Of a stretch of DNA of 27,607 nucleotides, positions 24,444 to 27,607 are shown piece after piece. How positions within the stretch are numbered: the first letter of the stretch is position 1; each line of letters starts with the position of its first letter. Origin of the DNA: Firmicutes bacterium UBA6226 (GTDB lineage Bacteria > Bacillota_A > Clostridia > Peptostreptococcales > Acidaminobacteraceae); NCBI GenBank assembly GCA_002441045.1, contig DJWQ01000251.1, positions 1 to 27,607 on the forward strand, given 5' to 3'. Made by a program: the position numbers and the translations under genes. The notes beneath the pieces were generated by a model that searched no databases, had not been told where the DNA came from, and worked only from the letters and a program-made list of their open reading frames with translations.

Positions 24444-26907
24444 TGACTTCACTCCTTGTTTTAAATGATTTTAATCGTAATGCGTTGGTTAATACTGATA
24501 CTGAACTCATAGACATTGCAGCTGCTGCGATAACCGGATTGAGTAGTGGCCCACCAAACAAGTAGAGAAGACCAGCAGCGACAGGAATTCCGATAACATT
24601 ATAGATAAACGCCCAGAACAGGTTTTGCTTAATATTTCTAATGGTTGCTCTACTAAGTGCAATCGCATTAACCACATCAAATAAATTGTTTTTCATTAAG
24701 ACGATATCTGCTGATGCCATTGCGACATCTGTACCTGATCCAATAGCGATACCAACATGTGATTGTGCAAGTGCAGGCGCATCGTTAATACCGTCGCCAA
24801 CCATAGCGACAATTTTACCCTCTGCTTGCAGTTTTTTTACAGCTTCAGATTTCTCACCAGGTAAAACTTCAGCGACAACTTCATCGATACCAGCCATTTT
24901 GGCGATTGCTAATGCGGTTTGCTTATGATCACCCGTAATCATCATCGTCTTTATGCCCATATCATGTAGCTTTTTAACAGCTGCTTTTGATTCTGGCTTA
25001 ATGACGTCAGCAACAGCAATAATACCAGCCATTTGCCCTTCGATGTTTAATAATACAGGCGTTTTGCCTTCGCTAGCAAATCGAAATAGATCTTTTTCAT
25101 ACGCACTAGATAATGCGTCGGAATGATTCTTTATCAGTTTTTCATTACCGAGCAATACTTTTTTTCCATCAACTTCTGCTATGATACCATGACCTGAAAT
25201 CTCATCAAATGTTGTGAAGGAGAGTAAGTCGATTTGTGCTTGTTTTGCTCTAAGTGTTATCGCTTGAGCGATGGGATGCTCGCTGCCGTACTCAAGAGAA
25301 GCAGCATATTTTAACAGCGTTTCAATATCATATTTACCATAAGGTAATACATCAGTGACCTCTGGTTTACCTGTCGTAAGAGTTCCCGTCTTATCAAATA
25401 AAATAGTATTCACTTTATGAGCTGTTTCTAGAGCTTCGCCACTTTTTACTAATACGCCAAGTTCTGCACCTTTACCAGTGCCTACCATTATCGCAGTTGG
25501 CGTTGCAAGTCCAAGTGCACATGGACAAGCAATTACAAGGATTGCAATAAATACTTTTAGAACAAATACAATGTCTTGTCCTGCAAGTGCCCATGCAATA
25601 GCTGATAATACAGCTATAACAAATACAATAGGTACAAAATAAGCTGAGATAACATCTGCCATCCTTGCGATAGGTGCTTTTGTTCCTTGAGCTTCTTCTA
25701 CGAGTTTAATAATTTGAGCAAGCGCAGTTTGATCGCCAACTTTAGTTGCTTTATATTTGATGACTCCGGATTTATTAATGCTTGCGCCATATACTGAATC
25801 ACCAGCTTTTTTATCAATTGGCATACTTTCACCAGTTAACATAGACTCGTCTATCGTCGTGTAACCATCGACGATTTCACCATCAACTGCAATTTTACTA
25901 CCTGGTTTTGAGAGGACAACATCGCCAATTTCAATTTCTTCCACAGGCATTTCAACTTCTTTACCTTCAATAATAACGATTGCAGTTCGCGGCGCAAGTC
26001 CCATTAATTTTTTTATTGCGTCAGATGTTTTTCCTTTTGAAATGGCTTCTAATGTTTTGCCTAGAAGGATTAATGTTAAAATTACGCCTGCGCTTTCAAA
26101 ATACATATGTTCTACTGCCATGTGATCACCTGAAATGATCTGTAGAACAGAAAATCCACTATAGAGTAATGCAGCGGTAGTACCTATAGCAATCAGTGAA
26201 TCCATATTGGGTGATCGATGCCAAATTTGCCTGTAACCCACGACATAAAATCTTCTACCTGCCCAAACGATAGGGATAACTAAGAATATTTGTATAAACG
26301 CATAAATAAGTGGCTGTTCCATAGGAGAAATCATATTAGGAAATGGCAGACCGATCATTGGCGCCATTGCAATATAAAACAATGGAACTGCAAATATCGC
26401 TGCAAGCTTGAGTTTGAAAATCATACCCTTAATTTCTTTTTCTTTCTTTTCTTGATCTTCATCAACATTGCGTTTAAATGCGACTTCCTTAGGTGTATAT
26501 CCCAATTTAATAATTGTGTCTTTAATTTCAGAGATTCTAATTTGTTCTGGATCATAGCTAATCGATGCGACTTCAGTTGCAAGATTGACACTGATTTTAG
26601 CTATACCTGGATGTTTGCTTAACTTTCTTTCTATAGCAGCAGAACAAGCTGCGCAGGTCATACCATCAATTGGCAATGAAATTTCTTTTTCAGACTCGTG
26701 TTTTTCGGCTTCGTAGCCTGCTTTTTTAACAGAAGCAATGATATCCTCTGATGTCATTTTATTTTCATCGTACTGAATGGTTAATTTTTCAGTTGATAAA
26801 TTAACGACAGAAGTATCGACGCCATCTAATTTTTTAGTGACCCTTTCTACAGCTGCTGAGCAGGCTGCACATGTCATACCCTTAATGTCATATATTTCAG
26901 TTTTCAT
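24436..26907 (-). CDS. copA: Copper-exporting P1B-type ATPase
   Basis: ATG 26907 follows AAAGGAG and begins KTEIYDIKGMTCAACS, a typical metal-binding domain start. The longer open frame reaching 27009 would run through the promoter and operators, so it is rejected. The product is 823 residues. It has two heavy-metal-associated domains with Cys pairs C13/C16 and C85/C88, eight membrane helices, TGES actuator motif, CPC ion-path motif (461-463), phosphorylation site D505 in DKTGTLTTG, SEHP, and GDGINDAPALA. The CPC plus GMTCAAC pattern identifies a Cu(I) exporter of the cytoplasmic membrane. No copZ chaperone gene is present in this window. It is the first gene of a two-gene copper operon with csoR and is transcribed from a strong promoter containing CsoR-type palindromes. 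Confidence 0.96.
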   Translation of the reverse strand: MKTEIYDIKGMTCAACSAAVERVTKKLDGVDTSVVNLSTEKLTIQYDENKMTSEDIIASVKKAGYEAEKHESEKEISLPIDGMTCAACSAAIERKLSKHPGIAKISVNLATEVASISYDPEQIRISEIKDTIIKLGYTPKEVAFKRNVDEDQEKKEKEIKGMIFKLKLAAIFAVPLFYIAMAPMIGLPFPNMISPMEQPLIYAFIQIFLVIPIVWAGRRFYVVGYRQIWHRSPNMDSLIAIGTTAALLYSGFSVLQIISGDHMAVEHMYFESAGVILTLILLGKTLEAISKGKTSDAIKKLMGLAPRTAIVIIEGKEVEMPVEEIEIGDVVLSKPGSKIAVDGEIVDGYTTIDESMLTGESMPIDKKAGDSVYGASINKSGVIKYKATKVGDQTALAQIIKLVEEAQGTKAPIARMADVISAYFVPIVFVIAVLSAIAWALAGQDIVFVLKVFIAILVIACPCALGLATPTAIMVGTGKGAELGVLVKSGEALETAHKVNTILFDKTGTLTTGKPEVTDVLPYGKYDIETLLKYAASLEYGSEHPIAQAITLRAKQAQIDLLSFTTFDEISGHGIIAEVDGKKVLLGNEKLIKNHSDALSSAYEKDLFRFASEGKTPVLLNIEGQMAGIIAVADVIKPESKAAVKKLHDMGIKTMMITGDHKQTALAIAKMAGIDEVVAEVLPGEKSEAVKKLQAEGKIVAMVGDGINDAPALAQSHVGIAIGSGTDVAMASADIVLMKNNLFDVVNAIALSRATIRNIKQNLFWAFIYNVIGIPVAAGLLYLFGGPLLNPVIAAAAMSMSSVSVLTNALRLKSFKTRSEVNV

Positions 26908-26946
26908 AAAATCTCCTTTTATACTGACAATCCTATAATCAACGAC

Positions 26947-26963
26947 ATACCCCTGAGGGGTAT
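26947..26963. promoter_or_regulatory. CsoR-type operator 1 (downstream of the copA start site)
   Basis: ATACCCCT and AGGGGTAT form perfect 8-bp arms around one base. The site lies about 5-20 bp downstream of the predicted copA transcription start. Its centre is 30 bp (about three helical turns) from operator 2. Confidence 0.8.
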
Positions 26964-26973
26964 CTTTATTATC

Positions 26974-27002
26974 AATATACCCCTTGGGGGTATAATTGTC
27001 AA
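26974..27002 (-). promoter_or_regulatory. copA: Sigma-A promoter of the copA-csoR operon
   Basis: Reading the minus strand, a perfect TTGACA (27002-26997) is followed after 17 bp by TATATT (26979-26974). The spacer is almost entirely CsoR operator 2, so repressor binding and polymerase binding should exclude each other. Confidence 0.9.
26976..26994. promoter_or_regulatory. CsoR-type operator 2 (between -35 and -10 of copA)
   Basis: TATACCCC (26976-26983) and GGGGTATA (26987-26994) form perfect 8-bp arms around a three-base centre. This matches the GC-rich, AT-flanked palindromes bound by copper-sensing CsoR proteins. Confidence 0.88.
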
Positions 27003-27033
27003 GGGTCATTTCTTAGATTTAATAAAATTTAAT

Positions 27034-27067
27034 CCTTCTGTCATTGTAAATAGAAGGCGTTTATAAT
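27034..27067 (+). promoter_or_regulatory. Putative promoter with inverted repeat upstream of the HTH gene
   Basis: A perfect TATAAT (27062-27067) lies 43 nt before the ATG. The best -35 at 17-bp spacing is a weak TGTCAT (27039-27044). CCTTCT (27034-27039) and AGAAGG (27052-27057) form an inverted repeat across this spacer, possibly an operator for autoregulation. Confidence 0.4.
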
Positions 27068-27110
27068 ATCATATTACTAGCGTATAAAACTATTGCTCAA
27101 GAGGTGTAAA

Positions 27111-27607
27111 ATGAATCGATTAGCGATTAAAATTAAAGAAGCTAGATTGAAAGCAAAAATGACTGAGAAGGACCTTGCTAAGGCGATTGGTCAAAATATA
27201 AATTATATCATCCAAGTGGAGTCGGGAAAGAAAATCATCAACGAACAGGTTGCTGAGCAAATCCTCAAAACGCTTGGAGAGAAGATGGAAAATTTTCAAG
27301 ATGTGCCGTCAGAGCCTGTAAAACCAAAGGTTATGCCTATGGCTGCTGTTAAGAAAGTGCAGGAGCCACCACAAAAGGCAATTACACCCACTGGGAGATG
27401 GGCAGACGCACTTTCGGGAGTGGTGAGAAACTATGATATCACTGATGAGAATGGCAAAGTCCTTGGACAGAAGGAACATTCAATTATTAGCAAAAAAGTC
27501 GATCAGATTCCATATGATAAGGTATTTTTCATTCAGCTGACTGAGCAAGCACTCAATCAACATCATATTTATCTAAAAGACATTATTAGCTTTGTCTCTT
27601 GCGAAGC
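27111..27607 (+). CDS. XRE-type helix-turn-helix protein, truncated by the window end
   Basis: An open frame of 165 codons runs off the window from ATG 27111, with AAGAGGTG 5 nt upstream. Residues ~3-58 are a Cro/C1 (XRE) helix-turn-helix, with LAIKIKEARLKAKMTEKDLA then GQNINYIIQVESGKKIINEQ; the VESGKK block is characteristic. A Pro/Lys linker follows (~68-95) and then a probable alpha/beta segment (GRWADALSGVVRNYDITDEN onward, ~96-165) that I do not recognise. It is divergent from copA, about 100 nt away, with its own putative promoter. Role unknown; a DNA-binding regulator or an MBF1-like factor are possibilities. Confidence 0.75.
   Translation, partial: MNRLAIKIKEARLKAKMTEKDLAKAIGQNINYIIQVESGKKIINEQVAEQILKTLGEKMENFQDVPSEPVKPKVMPMAAVKKVQEPPQKAITPTGRWADALSGVVRNYDITDENGKVLGQKEHSIISKKVDQIPYDKVFFIQLTEQALNQHHIYLKDIISFVSCE

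Noticed and set aside
24641..24928. Open frame on + opposite the copA gene
   Set aside because: It is antisense to the conserved ATP-binding and GDGINDAP region of CopA, and its composition reflects that coding strand.
26991..26996. TATAAT on the + strand as a promoter for the HTH gene
   Set aside because: No acceptable -35 lies 16-18 bp upstream, and the bases are part of the symmetric CsoR operator arm.
26908..27009. Longer CopA start at 27009 on the minus strand
   Set aside because: The extra codons would cover the -10 and both CsoR palindromes, while ATG 26907 has a strong ribosome binding site and starts right before the first metal-binding domain.
1..27607. Mobile element, prophage, CRISPR array or anti-phage island
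   Set aside because: No transposase, integrase, terminal inverted repeats, repeat-spacer array or recognisable defence gene was seen; the genes are metabolic, envelope and transport functions.

Overview
The window looks like the chromosome of a low-GC Gram-positive bacterium (Bacillota, probably a Clostridia-like lineage). The evidence is strong AGGAGG-type ribosome binding sites, consensus sigma-A promoters, T-tailed hairpin terminators, a lipobox-bearing sugar-binding lipoprotein, a MalK/MsmX-type ATPase, a CsoR repressor and AT-rich codon use. The genus cannot be fixed from sequence reading alone. No mobile element, tRNA, rRNA or CRISPR array was seen.

Region A (1-8581, + strand) is a tightly packed surface-glycan operon, possibly continuing upstream. 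It encodes two membrane GT-C type glycosyltransferases, the second fused to a soluble phosphoribulokinase-like kinase. These are followed by a HAD phosphatase, a class II aldolase, a protein with two tandem nucleotidyltransferase domains, a GtrA-type membrane protein, a GT2 glycosyltransferase and a minimal glycerophosphodiesterase-like protein. Together they resemble a route that makes, activates, lipid-loads and transfers an unusual sugar or polyol phosphate to a cell-surface polymer. This is the best candidate for an undescribed system here. A clear terminator (8618-8649) closes it.

Region B (8779-11676) is one large secreted peptidoglycan hydrolase joining an N-terminal GHL10-type glycosidase to a C-terminal amidase_3 domain, with its own putative promoter and a strong terminator.

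Region C (11843-16582) is a MarR-controlled heterodimeric ABC exporter operon. Its consensus promoter is overlapped by a nested palindrome, the likely MarR operator. The two ABC half-transporters have complementary degenerate and canonical ATP sites, and the first carries a ~130-residue extracellular insertion.

Region D (16706-24118) is a maltodextrin/maltose-type ABC importer operon: binding lipoprotein, small membrane protein, MalF-like permease with a ~270-residue coiled-coil extension, MalG-like permease, ATPase and LacI-family regulator. The promoter is flanked by two sites sharing the 14-mer TGCWAWCGSWTGCA, one upstream and one downstream. Two terminator-like hairpins after the binding-protein gene suggest that downstream genes are expressed less.

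Region E (24141-27002, - strand) is a copper-resistance operon, copA then csoR, overlapping by 8 nt. Two near-perfect CsoR-type palindromes lie in its promoter. Region F (27111 to the end) is a divergent, truncated HTH gene.

Stretches of more than 300 bases without a gene are 11677-12036 (terminator, promoter, palindromic operator, then ~110 nt of leader without recognisable signal) and 16488-16934 (terminator, operator, promoter, cre-like operator, leader). The 125-nt gap at 7149-7273 is AT-rich and shows no convincing promoter or terminator.
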